From positions 285,717-349,716 of the forward strand of contig WHUZ01000067.1 in NCBI GenBank assembly GCA_015179045.1: DNA of 64,000 bases, in the 5' to 3' direction. Below, piece by piece: positions 12,250 to 23,644 of this stretch. This stretch comes from Kalaharituber pfeilii. Lineage: Eukaryota > Ascomycota > Pezizomycetes > Pezizales > Pezizaceae. The notes under the pieces are model-generated. The model did no database searches and was not told the origin of the DNA. It worked only from the letters and a program-made list of their open reading frames with translations. The translations under genes were made by a program, and so were the position numbers. Within the stretch, counting starts at the first letter, position 1; each line of letters opens with the position of its first letter.

Positions 12250-14185
12250 TTATATACATGTCAGACTCCGTTTTTCCGCAATATCTCAAGTTCATAACCA
12301 ATAATTATTGAGACCAAGGAGTTCACGAGACGACTGGTTCTCTTGCGATCAAAACTTTTCTTCTGCTTGCTGGTGAAAATTTTCTGGACTTTTACAGGTG
12401 TTTAATCACTTTCCTTCTCTTCCGGCATTTATACATGCTCGTTTTAATAGAAACATGTAATGTTACTTGCATGCAGGCTCTAGGCTCATGGTGCTAATAG
12501 CCTTAGAGTCAATATTATCATTTTCCATATCGCTACGCACATGTCTGTTCTCAAACACATCAGCACTTTGTAGTATCACATGGTCCTGTTCCTCTAACAA
12601 AATTAAATACCGCCTAAACCGTAAACAAGAACGGTGGACTTGACAGGTAGTTTTGGAGCCTCTAGAGGTAACGGGAAGCATTGAACATGTAATAGACTGG
12701 TGGTATTTCTTTCTCCTTCTTATTCTATTACTACAAGCAGTGAGATTCCCTAAAAGACGCATATCGTGGTGAAGTTAATAGGCCCCATTCCTTCCATCGC
12801 CTCCTGCTCTTCCTGGAGGTAGCGTTGAGCGTATATACATTAGCATATGATGTGTATTTGCAGCAACCATTTCATAAGTACAGTATGTACCAGAATTAAC
12901 CACATCCCGCAGCAAGCTGGTGCACTGCGCTTGGATACTTAAATATCAACTGTACAAACGAGCATATGCCGTCACAAACCACATGCAGGAGAGATCAAAG
13001 TGCTTTTGCACGCGCTTTCCCGCTTTTGAAGCGCAATGCAGCTGCACACTTATGCATGCATATGCATGTCTACAAGTAGATACGGTTGGGTTCGCGATTA
13101 TGATTTAGGCTAGCAAAATTTGACAATCCGTACCATACTTACCTAACTCATACCCGCTGCCAGATGAAACAAAGCGAGCTGGAGAATATCTGAGCGAACC
13201 CATCTGGACGTTGCTACCGGCCTTGTGTTTTTGTGAAGGGGCAGAATTTCGCCTTACCAAGATTTGCTCGATGCTTGACGGCCTACTAGTATGCCCATTG
13301 TCACGCACGACCCATAATTCTTCACGCTATTTCATCACTTAATGCTGGTAAGGAGTACTCTCGCAGTATGACGACATTTAATAGGATGAGTTGTATAGTG
13401 TGGGTCAAGTGCCACAACAGCTAACCTCACCCCCGGCGGATGTCATGTGCCTTCACACTAGCTTCTGCGGATCCATATACATACGACCAGTCACCAAGAT
13501 TAACTACTGATCACATTTACTTTACTACACATGCAACGCTTGGGAGTGAAGGTAAGCGATCGGAGGCGGCACATGATAGAGCCGCTCTTTCTTGACTAAA
13601 GTTGTCGGGCAATCAATGAGAAATGCAACAGAAGTTCTGGAATATAACTTCAAGGGTAATGAATGCCTAGTTTTTTTGCAGTTTGTTTATGAAATCGCGT
13701 TATCGTTTTGCTGGTCATGAACTATTGAAATTAATAGCATATATAGATATAAGTAACCCTACTCAGTTTTACAACGCTTCGCGCTTCTGATGATACTGTA
13801 TAGTCAAAGTTCGCACGCCCCGAGTATATATTTATTGCCAGGAAAAATCTGCTCTTAGAAGCTCTCTGTTTGCCTAATAATATTGATGATTTGTGTGTAT
13901 GCATGGCCGGCACTAAAGCGACAGTCTCCTTGCAACGAGTACACGAATTGACAGCTGGCCAGGACAGCGATGCAAATATCACCTGGGGCATATTGCGGTG
14001 TGGGGACCTTCCTCCCGTGCCAGGATGTCATTGCAACGGAGGCGGGGATGATTACGGTAGCCATAGGGCAGTGAACAAATGAGAGGAACGGAATTAACTT
14101 GGGCCACAGGCCCACTCAGAGGCAATCAGGTACCTATATTCACCCTGGTGCAAAGTGTTGGGGTGTCAAGCCTCCACTCGGGCGC
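12250..14185. other. Gene-poor stretch, nothing recognised
   Basis: Open frames are all under 100 codons, overlap in several frames and show no domain. Base composition is even and there are no tandem repeats. I see no gene, RNA or mobile element. Confidence 0.4.
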
Positions 14186-14196
14186 GGCGCGGGTTC

Positions 14197-14497
14197 TTTT
14201 TTTTTTTTTTTAATATTTGTACTCGTATGCTGCCCTAAGAGCTATGGCTAGGATTTAAGTATATAAGAAATAACGGAAAAATATCAAAATACTTACATGT
14301 GATGCCCGCGGCGATCATTAATAGTGCGGTTGGGATGAACCGGGACTTTCCTCTGACACGCTCGTCCTTTCTCTGAGTCTCACTTTCCCAACTTCCATCT
14401 GTGGCTCCAAATATACCACCGCAGAACTAGTCTTCTTGCCTTCCTCCACCAGGATTGATTTCCTCTGCAGCCATTTGATCCCTGCAATCTTTCCTAG
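14197..14497 (-). mobile_element. Short ORF1-only LINE derivative (family A tail)
   Basis: Target duplication GGCGCGGGTTC on both sides (14186-14196 and 14498-14508). Minus strand: an ORF1 remnant (LGKIAGIKWLQRKS, then KKTSSAVVYLEP), an untranslated stretch, a family A hairpin variant and poly-A (seen as poly-T from 14197). The ORF1 piece is the same domain as in 44214-45066. Confidence 0.8.
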
Positions 14498-14508
14498 GGC
14501 GCGGGTTC

Positions 14509-15403
14509 AATTTTTAAGGTGTCCTGTATTTGTATGGGAAACCGCAAATTGTGTCGATACACCTGGCAGGGTGTTGTAACGTAGGAGTACACCTCAGGCA
14601 GGTAGGCTCAGGCATGGCATTTAATTTGGCACCCACCCTCGGGATGAGATAGATGGTAGTGGCTATCGAATGCAGCATCAGTTTGACACCATTACTAGAA
14701 ATCATATATCAACAGAGATCATACGGCTGGCCACAAATTCTAAGTTAAATGAGTAGGAGGGACCACAATGTCAAAATGGCTGGCGTTGGAGGTGGAAATG
14801 TAAGGAAACATTCGAGATATGGCAACGATGCTGGTAAGAGGTTAAAGCGCAAGAGTAGGAACCTAGGTACTGTGGTTGTGATGGTACCGGTTAGTGTATC
14901 CTAATGTTGGAGATTTGGGGGTTTTGCAGTGAGGGAGGATGCACTCCTAGTACTAGTAGAATAGCCTGAGGAGGCTGGTCATGCACTGGCACAGAGAATG
15001 CAGCAAACAGTTTCCTATTTGAGAGTGCATTCACCTAATGCAGGCAGAGCCAAATGGGATAATGATAGGGGAAATGCATTATGCATTGTTGGAGATGCGG
15101 GTTGGCATACTTTGTGATGGGGTGGTTACCTTGCATGGATGGATGGGGACTGTGTAGGGACTTGTAGTGTATGATAGGTCAAAGGAGGATTATATTGTAG
15201 AGTGTAGTTTGCGCCGGCGTGAGTATACTTCACGAATGAAAATTTATTTCCTATGATACCAAGGCTTAAGATATGAGACCATGGGACCACTCCTGAGTGT
15301 CAATCGCTCGTGATCAGACACTGACTAGAGACGTCAAGGGTATCCACTTAGCTGAAGGTGTCATTTTGTCAAAGATTCCACTGACACCGTTCAAGGAGTC
15401 AAT
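14509..15403. other. Intergenic DNA, nothing recognised
   Basis: Only short frames without domains. The right part adjoins the hAT-type MITE at 15412. Confidence 0.35.
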
Positions 15404-15411
15404 CCTGCAGT

Positions 15412-15692
15412 TAGTGAGCGGCACGAGCCGAGCCAGCTCGAGCTCAAACGAGCCAAGATCATGCTTGTGTTTTTCTTGACAGCTCGCTAAAATGCTTAGC
15501 CAGTGCAAGGTTTCATAAACTGTAAATACCTACTATAGTAATAATTAGAGACTTGGAGCTCATTCTGACCTACCAACAACTTCGAAATGCACAATTTAGC
15601 TGATAGTAGTGAGAAAGATGAAAATTTAGCTTAGTTTAGTTTAGTTTGTCAATATTATGATCCAGGCTCGAGCTAGCTCGTGCCGCTCACTA
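15412..15692 (+). mobile_element. hAT-type MITE, copy 1 (281 bp)
   Basis: Ends TAGTGAGCGGCACGAGC and its reverse complement, flanked by a perfect 8-bp duplication, CCTGCAGT (15404-15411 and 15693-15700). Eight-bp duplications are the hallmark of hAT transposases. No coding capacity. Subterminal DNA is packed with AGCTCGAGC-like words. It lacks an internal stretch of about 50 bp near the right end that the other two copies carry. Confidence 0.92.
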
Positions 15693-15714
15693 CCTGCAGT
15701 TACAGCGAAAGTTT

Positions 15715-15865
15715 GAACCATAGTGTATTGGGACGCACACTGGGAGGGAAAGGCCTGAGAGTCTGGAGGTTTAAGATCGATGAGGCGCACAGCCCGAAAT
15801 TCCGGTTGTGCGCAATGGAGGAAACAACGCAACACCTAAGGTCCCAGATGCGGCGTACAGTATTG
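15715..15865 (+). pseudogene. LINE family A remnant (ORF2 C-terminal part)
   Basis: The frame LGGKGLRVWRFKIDEAHSP followed by METTQHL-like residues matches the region before the C-terminal zinc motif in the family A copy at 28936-29875 (GAKGLRAWRHKIEKANSP). The zinc cysteines are partly lost. It abuts the MITE, which may have inserted into it. Confidence 0.6.
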
Positions 15866-16286
15866 AGGTAATGGTGGCCGGGGGGACGGGGGGACGGGAC
15901 GCAAATGAACGCCGCCAACAGCAAACGAGGCCCACTGATGAAACTGATGAGATGGGCAGAAAGCTGAGACACCACGTTGGTGATGGCGAGGGGAAACTAT
16001 GGGTTGTAGTTTTTGTCCTTCGACCTTGCTATGCTGTTTTGGCTTATCGTTTCTATTTTTATTTTTCCTTTTATCTCCTTGCAGTAATCTCGTCGTAGCC
16101 CCCCAGGCAGTATACCAGTAATGATGATTGAAAAAAAAGGTGTAGCCAATGCATAATTGCAATGTACGTTCTATGACTTCCACCTAGACCGGCCGGTATT
16201 GGATAGGCAATATGACGCAAGTAAGAAGAAGAGATAATCTCACTTCTCTATAGGCTCAGACGTACCACAATAGTGGACCTCAGTCT

Positions 16287-16355
16287 CCTCTTTTTTTTTT
16301 TTTTTTTTTTTAACATCACATAACCCACTTAGCGCTATTCGCTATGGCAGGGTCA
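16287..16355 (-). mobile_element. Minimal hairpin/poly-A insertion
   Basis: About 69 bp: poly-T, then the family B hairpin read backwards (ending GCTATGGCAGGG). Flanked by GACCTCAGTCT (16276-16286 and 16356-16366). It contains no LINE coding sequence at all, only the 3' hairpin and tail. Confidence 0.85.
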
Positions 16356-16416
16356 GACCTCAGTCTTCTATCAGCTTTTCTCAATAGCAGTGCCTCTCCT
16401 TACAAGCTCAAGCAAC

Positions 16417-18060
16417 ATGGCAAGCTCTGCGAGGGATATTTTCCAGTCGATCCTTAGACTATTTGAAATATCACTACACCAATTTGAAAGCCCGAATCTC
16501 AAGTTTCCTGCGCCCTTGTTGATCGATTATGAGCGCGGTCGCTTCTTCACTTGGGCCGGCATTCTGGGCTTCATCGGAGTTGATGAAGCCGTGGACGTTG
16601 ATTCTCCTAAGGGGTTAGAGGACAGCCAAATCCAAATTAGAGAGCACTTATTGAACATTGAAAGTGCATTGCACAAGGTATGTTTTATGAGATTCTCGTT
16701 CTCCTCAACATCCATGCGCAACCAATACTGAATGTAGCGTCTTTCACCATTAGGCACTCGCAGCTTCCAATGTCCACAATGAGCCCACCGGCCATGCCCA
16801 GTCGAGTACCTCATATGCCTCTAGCCTAACAGAACTCTACTCTTGCCTTCAGGACGCGAACGATGCCTTGCAGGCACTTCTTTCATCCCAAGACGCTGAG
16901 AGAATGAACACCCTGTGGCCCCGTAGAAATGCTTTACAGGTGATCGAGGCTCTCAATAGAATTCTCGGCGTCGAAACAGCTTTGAGCGGTATTCCCGACA
17001 CCCAGAGGCAACGTATACCAAAGCCAACCGCTGTCTTAGGCCACCTACGTCAGCTGGTGCAACAGAGCAGCACAATGAACAAAGAGTGCTATGTGGAAAA
17101 CTCCATCCACGTGAGCTCAGCCTTTGGTGAGCATAGTCTAGGCTCGTTCAATAGGGATGCAGATGCCAATGATGTCTCCAGCCTGCTCCTTATAGAATGG
17201 AAGGAGTACAATAGTCGTTGGGTGAGCAAAATTGGACATGAATTATACAAGCGCGTTCGAGACCTTGCCAAACTTCTACATCATCCGGAACAAGATGGAA
17301 CTGCAATTCCTGATCTTCGGATCCTCAGGTGTATTGGATGGTTTCACGATGAAGCGAACTATCGATTTGGCTTCGCATACGATCTCCCGGGAAAGCCAAT
17401 TTCTCTTAATAGTCTGATTGCAAGCAAAGCCTCGAACACTAGGGTCGTTCCTCCACTTGGGATGAGATTCGAGCTGGCTACGGCACTAGCACGCTGCCTC
17501 CGTGCCGTGCATGACTTGGGATGGCTGCACAAGAATATCTCGTCTTACAACATCATATTTTCCCCGAGTGATAGAGCGATGACTACAACAGCTACGCCAT
17601 ACCTTATTGGATTCCACCACAGCCGTATTGACGACGTTGAAGCCTTCTCGGAGGGCCCAAATGTGAACAAATCCCAGGCTGAGTACCAGCACCCTGAATA
17701 TCAAGCTTCAAGGGCAAGAGCAGCCAGCGCAACTGAGACTCGCTTTCACCGGATCTACGACTACTACAGCTTAGGTCTTGTACTTCTGGAGCTTGCGAGG
17801 TGGCAGACGTTAAAAGAAATGTTACGGGGAAAAGATACATTCACTCCAACCGAGATTCGCGACTATCTCCTGAATAAAGTAGGTAGGATTGACGGGAATG
17901 TGGGTGCCACGTACAGGAAGGTGGTCGTCGCTTGCTTACGGGGGATTTTGGCGAACAGGGGGACTGTATAAGTCTGGAGGAGGACAGAGGGGCAATTGAG
18001 CAAATTCGTCGTAGCTTTACTTCGAGCGTTGTAGAACCACTCAATCGTTGTTTTGCCTAG
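16417..18060 (+). CDS. HeLo-like domain plus pseudokinase protein (2 exons, one frameshift)
   Basis: Exons 16417-16677 and 16754-18060, intron GTATGT...TAG, phase 0. With one added G the product is 522 residues. The helical N-terminus (AGILGFIGVDEAVD, then ESALHKALAASN) resembles the HeLo or prion-inhibition-and-propagation domain that forms membrane-active helices in HET-S-type cell death proteins. Residues about 160-480 are kinase-like, but the catalytic loop reads LHKNISSYNIIF and the DFG position reads LIGFHHSR, so the HRD and DFG aspartates are absent and it should be a pseudokinase. Frame is lost in the G run at 17940-17944. The uncorrected frame stops at 17971, while the next frame continues with the family's usual ending (CL-GDFG, then SVVEPLNRC) to TAG at 18060. 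A GTG extends the frame upstream, but the 16417 ATG is preferred. Confidence 0.8.
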
Positions 18061-18665
18061 GCTAGAGATAATGATTCATATTACCTATACGTACAAATCG
18101 ATATAGATAGTAGGAGTGCATGTCAAACTGAACTAGTTCCACAACCGGTAAACTTTGTGTTGAAATTATGCGTACACCCGAGTTGCTATCCGCCACGGGG
18201 TGGCCAAGCACTAGGTACGGAAAAGCCTATTGTATCATTTCTACGATTCCTATTGATTTCATCACTGCCCATATCTCAACCTAAATATTGTGGCTTGAAG
18301 GCGAACATACACTATGTCATTCTTTCACTCTTGGTAGCTTTATTCTACATTTGGCCTCTTATTGCCTATCATTATTCATGTATATAAGTCAGAGCTTCTT
18401 GCGACTCTTCGAAATCTGCTGCATAATTCTAGAAATTTACTTCACTTTCGTACGATTATACATACATATTATACCATGTGAGGCCATGATGCTGTACCCA
18501 GAATGCTCGAGATAAGCTTTCTTGCCCAATAACATCATAAGTAGATAATAGTATCAAATCTCAGATTTTCCTACAATCTGCCCCACTAATTGCACCTGAT
18601 AATCTCCAAAAATTTACAATGTATAGATAATGCAGTCAAAACAGCCGTAACATCCGGGACTGATA
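18061..18665. other. Intergenic DNA, nothing recognised
   Basis: Short hydrophobic frames only, AT-leaning. The first part may be the 3' untranslated region of the pseudokinase gene. Confidence 0.35.
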
Positions 18666-18732
18666 TTTTTTTTTTTTTTTTTAAAAAAAAAATATCTTTT
18701 ACTCGCATGCCGCCCCTGTGGGCTATGGCGAG
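18666..18732 (-). mobile_element. LINE family A hairpin and poly-A (minus)
   Basis: Poly-T from 18666, an A run, then the family A hairpin read backwards (ACTCGCATGCCGCC to GGCTATGGCGAG). What lies 5' of it is unclear. An (ATAAAATA)-type microsatellite follows at about 18753-18795. Confidence 0.7.
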
Positions 18733-19129
18733 ATTAGGTACATAGGATAATAAATATGAAAATAAAATAATAAAATAATAAAATAATAAAATAATGTCTC
18801 TCGTCCCCCCGGTTATGAGTACGAAAAATAGAGTTCATGTACGCTCCCGCCCAGCTGAGCATGCTCACTAGTCTGTCCTCTCCTTCTGGGTTCCGTCAAT
18901 CCCGCTCTGCCTCTCGGCCATCTCCGTTTCCACACCCGGCACCTTTCCCATATGTGTCCGTGAGAATCAGTAGCTCTTCGTCACCATCTTCCAATGCCTT
19001 CGCTACTCAAGTTCAACGACCACTACAAGCAGCGTCTCGTCCTAGGCAAAGCGGCCTGGAAGGTAGCATCATGACTCACCAAACTGATCCCTCCGAGGAG
19101 GAGACAAATCTACACAAGCATTGCCAGGA

Positions 19130-19735
19130 ATATAGCGACCTGGAGATGTTGGGAATGGACCGAATACGCCAAAGGCGCTCCGAAGGAACACAAGCTACGA
19201 GACCTGGAGAAGTGGCAATACACAGTGGCTAGGGAAATAACCGGGGCACCGTGTGGCACGAGGCGGGACATAGTCGAGGGCTTAGCCAACCTGGAATCCA
19301 CACACACCTTCATCGAAGGCGAGGCTGTCAAAGTCGAAGCCAGGACCCTAAGATTCGAAGGGGAGAGACTCAGGCACCAGGACCCGGAACACACATATCT
19401 GAGGGGATCACTACACTACCGCGAGGCACTCCCTATAGCGATACTGCCGACACTCCCGAGAGATGCAGATCGATCGGAATGGGAGCAGCTCATCGACAAC
19501 ACTACTGACGAAGGATGGAAAGCGACATACACGGATGGGAGCAGAATAGAAGAACGAGCAGGAGCCAGCCTATCAGCACAGGGAGCCACCAAATCGATAT
19601 ATCTGGGCACATATGCCACAGTTAACGATGCGGAGTTAATTGTCCTGATACTCTACGAAACACCTCCTCGAAGCCTGCCGGGTCTCGCCATAGCCCTTAG
19701 GGCGGCAAGCGAGTTGCCGCCAGGGGCTCGGCGTC
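19130..19735 (+). pseudogene. LINE family A remnant: ORF2 up to half of RNase H
   Basis: Plus-strand frames give WTEYAKGAPKEHKLRD, then a linker and the first RNase H motifs (TYTDGSRIEERAGASL, then YATVNDAELI). At about 19640 the coding sequence jumps to a CTCCTCGAAGCCTGCCG stretch matching the ORF2 C-terminus of the copy at 29752. A degraded family A hairpin (CTCGCCATAGCCCTTAGGG) follows, without poly-A. It is an internally deleted copy. Confidence 0.7.
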
Positions 19736-19740
19736 GTTAA

Positions 19741-20711
19741 CAGGGACTGCTATGATTGGCAACCTATAGCTCTAAGACCTTCTAAGCAGGGTAGGGACAT
19801 GAGCAAAAAGTGCGTAAAGTTGCTCTATCCAAGCTTGTGCTTGGACTTCATGCTTCTAGGCTGGAAGAGATTGCCGCCTTTTTTACCACATGTAAAAGAA
19901 TTTCGGCCAGACTCAACTCTCAATCACTTTCCTTTACAGATGGAAAAAGATCTTCGATACTGGTCAGGATTGCTCCGTCTGTGCAGTTATCGGAGATATT
20001 AGTATTGATTGGCGGTGGGTAGGAGCTAACATCTATGTATGCCAATCTCAATTCTAGCAAGGTGGCCAGTATGACTGATCGCATGTATGTAAATTGTCAA
20101 ACTACGTATGTACGAGACGAGCAATCGTCAATCAGCAGCAACCACATGACAAGGAAGATTATATTTGTACTTAAGTTGGCTAGCAAGATATATATCAGAC
20201 ATTGCAAGGAACTACTTATGGAATATAAAATGCACGAATCATTGGATGCCTCACGATTGACGTGGCCAGTGATCATGTATTTTACGCCGATTGTGCAACC
20301 AAGGCTGTAGCGAGGGATTGAAGTATTTTAACACATGGGCACGGCACTGAGCCTGGCAACAATGCAACTGTGATTTTACTCTACTGTAGATTGGGTTGTA
20401 CAGAGGGTGGTCTCGGCGTCTGCCTAGTCGCGATAGTTCATAAGCGCAGAGCCTTTTATTCATCAATGTTATGCACTTTTGCGGCGGGAATCGAATGGGA
20501 ACCTATTCGGGCTAGCATCATGCTTATTCAAAAGTTTTACATGACGCATGTCTAACATTATTGATTAGCAATATTTCATTGTCACAGTATGGGATCTCCA
20601 AGGTAATTATGAGCAGACGCTTCATTGCTGCTCTGCAGATTGGATAGGATAGGAAGCATTTGATGAACCTCCCTTCTTATAGCAATACTAATTGATCTTC
20701 CTTAACCTATC
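19741..20711. other. Intergenic DNA, nothing recognised
   Basis: Several 60-90 codon frames, none with a recognisable domain. Confidence 0.35.
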
Positions 20712-20723
20712 GATGTTTTCTAT

Positions 20724-20779
20724 TTTTTTTTTTTTTTTTTTATATCATTACTCGCGTGCCGCCCTAGGGGCTATGGCGA
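20724..20779 (-). mobile_element. Minimal hairpin/poly-A insertion (family A)
   Basis: Fifty-six bp: poly-T, ATATCATTACTCGCGTGCC and CTATGGCGA. Flanked by GATGTTTTCTAT (20712-20723 and 20780-20791). The 5' edge coincides with the base of the hairpin. Confidence 0.9.
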
Positions 20780-21238
20780 GATGTTTTCTATGTACTCACT
20801 CGATCTACGATATGTGGGCTTGTACAAGGCATAATCCATCCAATCATCAATTCACAGATGGCAGCCGCAGTGAGGAAGGAGGGGTTGGAGGTGGATGGTG
20901 CTGGAGGCAGGTCGTGGCAGGAGAGTCAGAAGGGTCGCGGTGGGTTGGCACTAAGGCGACGGTGTGGGATGGAGAGGTCGCAGGCATGAGAGGGGCCCTC
21001 GAGGCGGTGGATGGCAGGGCGAAAGTGTTACTGCTTGCAGAGTCTCAGGCAGCAATCAGCGCAGTTAAGACAGCAGGGAGAACTGGAAAAGCGAGGACTG
21101 CAGATCTGGCGCGTGTGGGAGAGCTTGTGGCAGAAAGGCGGCGGAACTTGAGGGATCGCGGAGCTGTGAGGCTTGCATGAGTTAAGGCCCATGTGGGGAT
21201 AGAGGGCAATGAGATCGCAGATGAGAGGGCCAAGGAGG

Positions 21239-21572
21239 TAGTGAGCGGCACGAGCTAGCTCGAGCCGAGCTGGAGGGTGAGCTCGAGCTGGCCTGGCATG
21301 AGCTCGAGCCTGGATTGATTATATATATAATATTGACAAACTAAACTAAACTAAGTAAATTTTCATCTTTCTCACTACTATCAGCTAAATTGAGCATTTC
21401 GAAGTTGTTGGTAGGTCAGAATGAGCTCCAAGTCTCTAATTACTACTATATTAGGTATTTACAGTTTATGAAACCTTGCACTAGCTAAGCATTTTAGCGA
21501 GCTGGCAAGAAAAACACTAGCATGATCTTGGCTCGTTTGAGCTCGAGCTGGCTCGGCTCGTGCCGCTCACTA
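21239..21572 (-). mobile_element. hAT-type MITE, copy 2 (334 bp)
   Basis: Same terminal repeats as 15412-15692, in opposite orientation, with a perfect 8-bp duplication CAAGGAGG (21231-21238 and 21573-21580). It interrupts the RNase H of the surrounding LINE, so it is younger than that LINE. Confidence 0.93.
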
Positions 21573-21734
21573 CAAGGAGGGGGCCAGATGCATGAGGTAC
21601 GATGGGCAGGTCACTGAGGGTGGTCTGTGGTAGGAGTTAGTTCGAAAGAGAAAGGAGGAGAGAGAGCGTGCTGGGTTCGGGAAGGGCAAGTTCGTGAAGT
21701 GGTGCAGAAGGGCCCTCACCAACTACACCTGGCT

Positions 21735-21792
21735 TTTTTTTTTTTTTTTTTTAATATCATTACTCGCATGCCGCCTGAAAGGCTATGGCGAG
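21735..21792 (-). mobile_element. Minimal hairpin/poly-A insertion (family A), nested
   Basis: Fifty-eight bp of poly-T and family A hairpin, flanked by ACCTGGCT (21727-21734 and 21793-21800), inside LINE family B coding sequence. Its 5' edge falls exactly at the hairpin base (GGCGAG). Confidence 0.9.
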
Positions 21793-22205
21793 ACCTGGCT
21801 GCGGACTGGGAAAGGCGGAGCCATGTGGAGGAGGAAAATCAGCGGGGAGGAGGCGCGGTGTTGAACATGTGGTGTTCGAGTGTGGTGAGCTGGGGCGGCC
21901 CAGGAGAAAGAAGGAGAGTGGTGAGATGGTACGATGGTCACCTGGCAGGGCTGGGAGGACTTAGAGGAGAAAGGGTGGAAGCAGGAGGGGGTAGAGGGCA
22001 ACCCAGTCGAGGTATGGTTCGCCAGCCTCGATCTGGGGTAGCTGAAAGGCCGGAGGGTACGTTGTATACCAAGCGTGTACGTAGTGTAGACAGGTAGCTG
22101 CTTTAACCAGACCCGGGCGGGTATATGGGTCCCTGCCATAGGCTGGTAGCCTGTAAGCGGGGTTACGTGAATTAAAAAAAAAAAAAAAAGAATCCAATCA
22201 TCAAT

Positions 22206-23644
22206 CCATACAATATTAGGATCACCTGCTGTGTATGCTGCGGTTTACTTGATGTCGCTATCATGTCTGATGCTAAAGATATTGCCTGTGGAAATGTGAG
22301 AGAAGAAATCTAGCTCACATCCTAGTCTATTGGTGAGTGTCCTCTCTACCACCCATCACATGTATTACCCTCTCAGCAGGCAAATTCCATCGTCTGTGCC
22401 ACACTCGCTCAGTATTTAGTTTCGATTTAGTGTCTTCCCTGCGAAAGGTCTGCTCTCCTGCATTGCAGCAGTGAAGACATTCAATCGGCCTGAGTTCAGG
22501 TGACACATTTTGCCTAGTAAAACGTATCCATATGGTCTACCAATCATGCCGTTTGTATCCGACTGTAACCTCGCTCCCCTACCACTGTGCAATCCCGCTA
22601 GCTGAATCCGCAATTTGCTAGACATGGAGTGGGGTGTCTGTTATTTTTATTTCCTTTTTTTGAACATCATCTCTGATATCGCCCTGCTGCAGCTCACATC
22701 GTAGCTCGTATTCGGAGGAAATTTTACGTTGTGCCAAAGCAACCATATAATAACAATGCAGAACGGGAGAGAAAATCAACCAAAGCCATGAATGACGTCC
22801 TAACCTGTTTCCAACGGAGTATGATACGATGCTTCCCCGCGTACGAGCGGGGCCCTTCTATGTCTCATACTAAGGCCCTCCGTCTCGCTTATGTGGCAAG
22901 CGACTTATCCCTGCCCTGCCATGGCGAATAGCTGCATGCGGGGTCACGTGATATTAAAAAAAAAAAAAAAAGACTTCCTTATCCCAGAATAGCTAGGGGA
23001 TGCTGACAGGGGTGCGGGCTATGGTACAACACGAAATGAATACTGAAGAGCTAAATCAGGAATTACTACTATTTTGTATGTCTATTAGCACATGACAGCA
23101 GCAATTCGCCTATATATGCTTTCCAGAAAAGTGTGCTGTATACTCGCTACAGAATTCTAGGCGCCCTGGCGCATGCTGTCAGCACCCCCCTGGTGTTCCG
23201 GTATTAGTGCTCGTATCATGTAGTAGGCCCTAACTAGTTCTGTACCAAGTGATCTCCTTCAAGCCCCATGCTATGGCCGATTTTGGGTGGCAAATTGACT
23301 GGGTAATGATCTCTTGTAGCAATATGTGATTGCCAGCGTGACAGCCAGCAAGCTTGGCCCAGGTTTATAGGTAGGAACGTATAATTTGTGTAGTTAAAGT
23401 AAAAATTGAGCCATTGGCGCGCCTTGCAAATATACATCGATTTTTTCGCACCTGAGCTAAGCTGTGTCCATCACCTGTTTTTAGTACTTGCAATACAGCC
23501 CTACTGTCAAGCGGCCTATTCAGGACTTGCGATGCTCAAAATAACAATAGCAAACTCTTGGGCATTTCCTATGTCAGTTTTCCCATGCTGATCACCTAGT
23601 CTGATAATCAACTTGATATTCACATTTTTTGTTCACATAGCAAT
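22206..23644. other. Intergenic DNA upstream of the TM-ankyrin gene
   Basis: No gene seen apart from the hairpin insertion at 22913-22971. A T-rich stretch followed by GAACATCATC at about 22650-22700 may be a decayed hairpin. Confidence 0.35.
22913..22971 (+). mobile_element. Minimal hairpin/poly-A insertion (family B)
   Basis: CCCTGCCATGGCGAATAGC, then GCGGGGTCACGTGATATT and about 16 A. The flanks share CTTATCCC, but the duplication is imperfect (extra bases on the right), so the boundaries are approximate. Confidence 0.7.

Larger units (their letters stand above)
20852..22190 (+). mobile_element. LINE family B 3' end with two later insertions inside
   Basis: Flanked by the 14-bp duplication ATCCAATCATCAAT (20838-20851 and 22192-22205). 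It begins in the RNase H domain (TDGSRSEEG, then VWDGEVAGMRGALE, then LLLAESQAAI where the usual Asp is Glu), continues with KAHVGIEGNE, and ends with a family B hairpin (CCCTGCCATAGGCTGGTAG to GCGGGG) and A17. The reading is broken by a stop after GAVRLA, a hAT-type MITE at 21239 and a minimal hairpin insertion at 21735. Removing both insertions rejoins ERAKEGARCMRY and TNYTWLRTGK. Confidence 0.88.

Noticed and set aside
15412..15692. SINE or tRNA-derived element
   Set aside because: No A-tail or A/B boxes; terminal inverted repeats with 8-bp duplications point to a DNA transposon.
18666..19741. One element bounded by GGGACTGATAT and GGGACTGCTATG
   Set aside because: The duplication is imperfect, and the tail at the left is in the opposite orientation to the coding remnant, so the match is probably chance.
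20724..20779. Hairpin plus T run as a transcription terminator
   Set aside because: Rho-independent terminators do not apply to a fungal nuclear genome, and the unit has target duplications on both sides.
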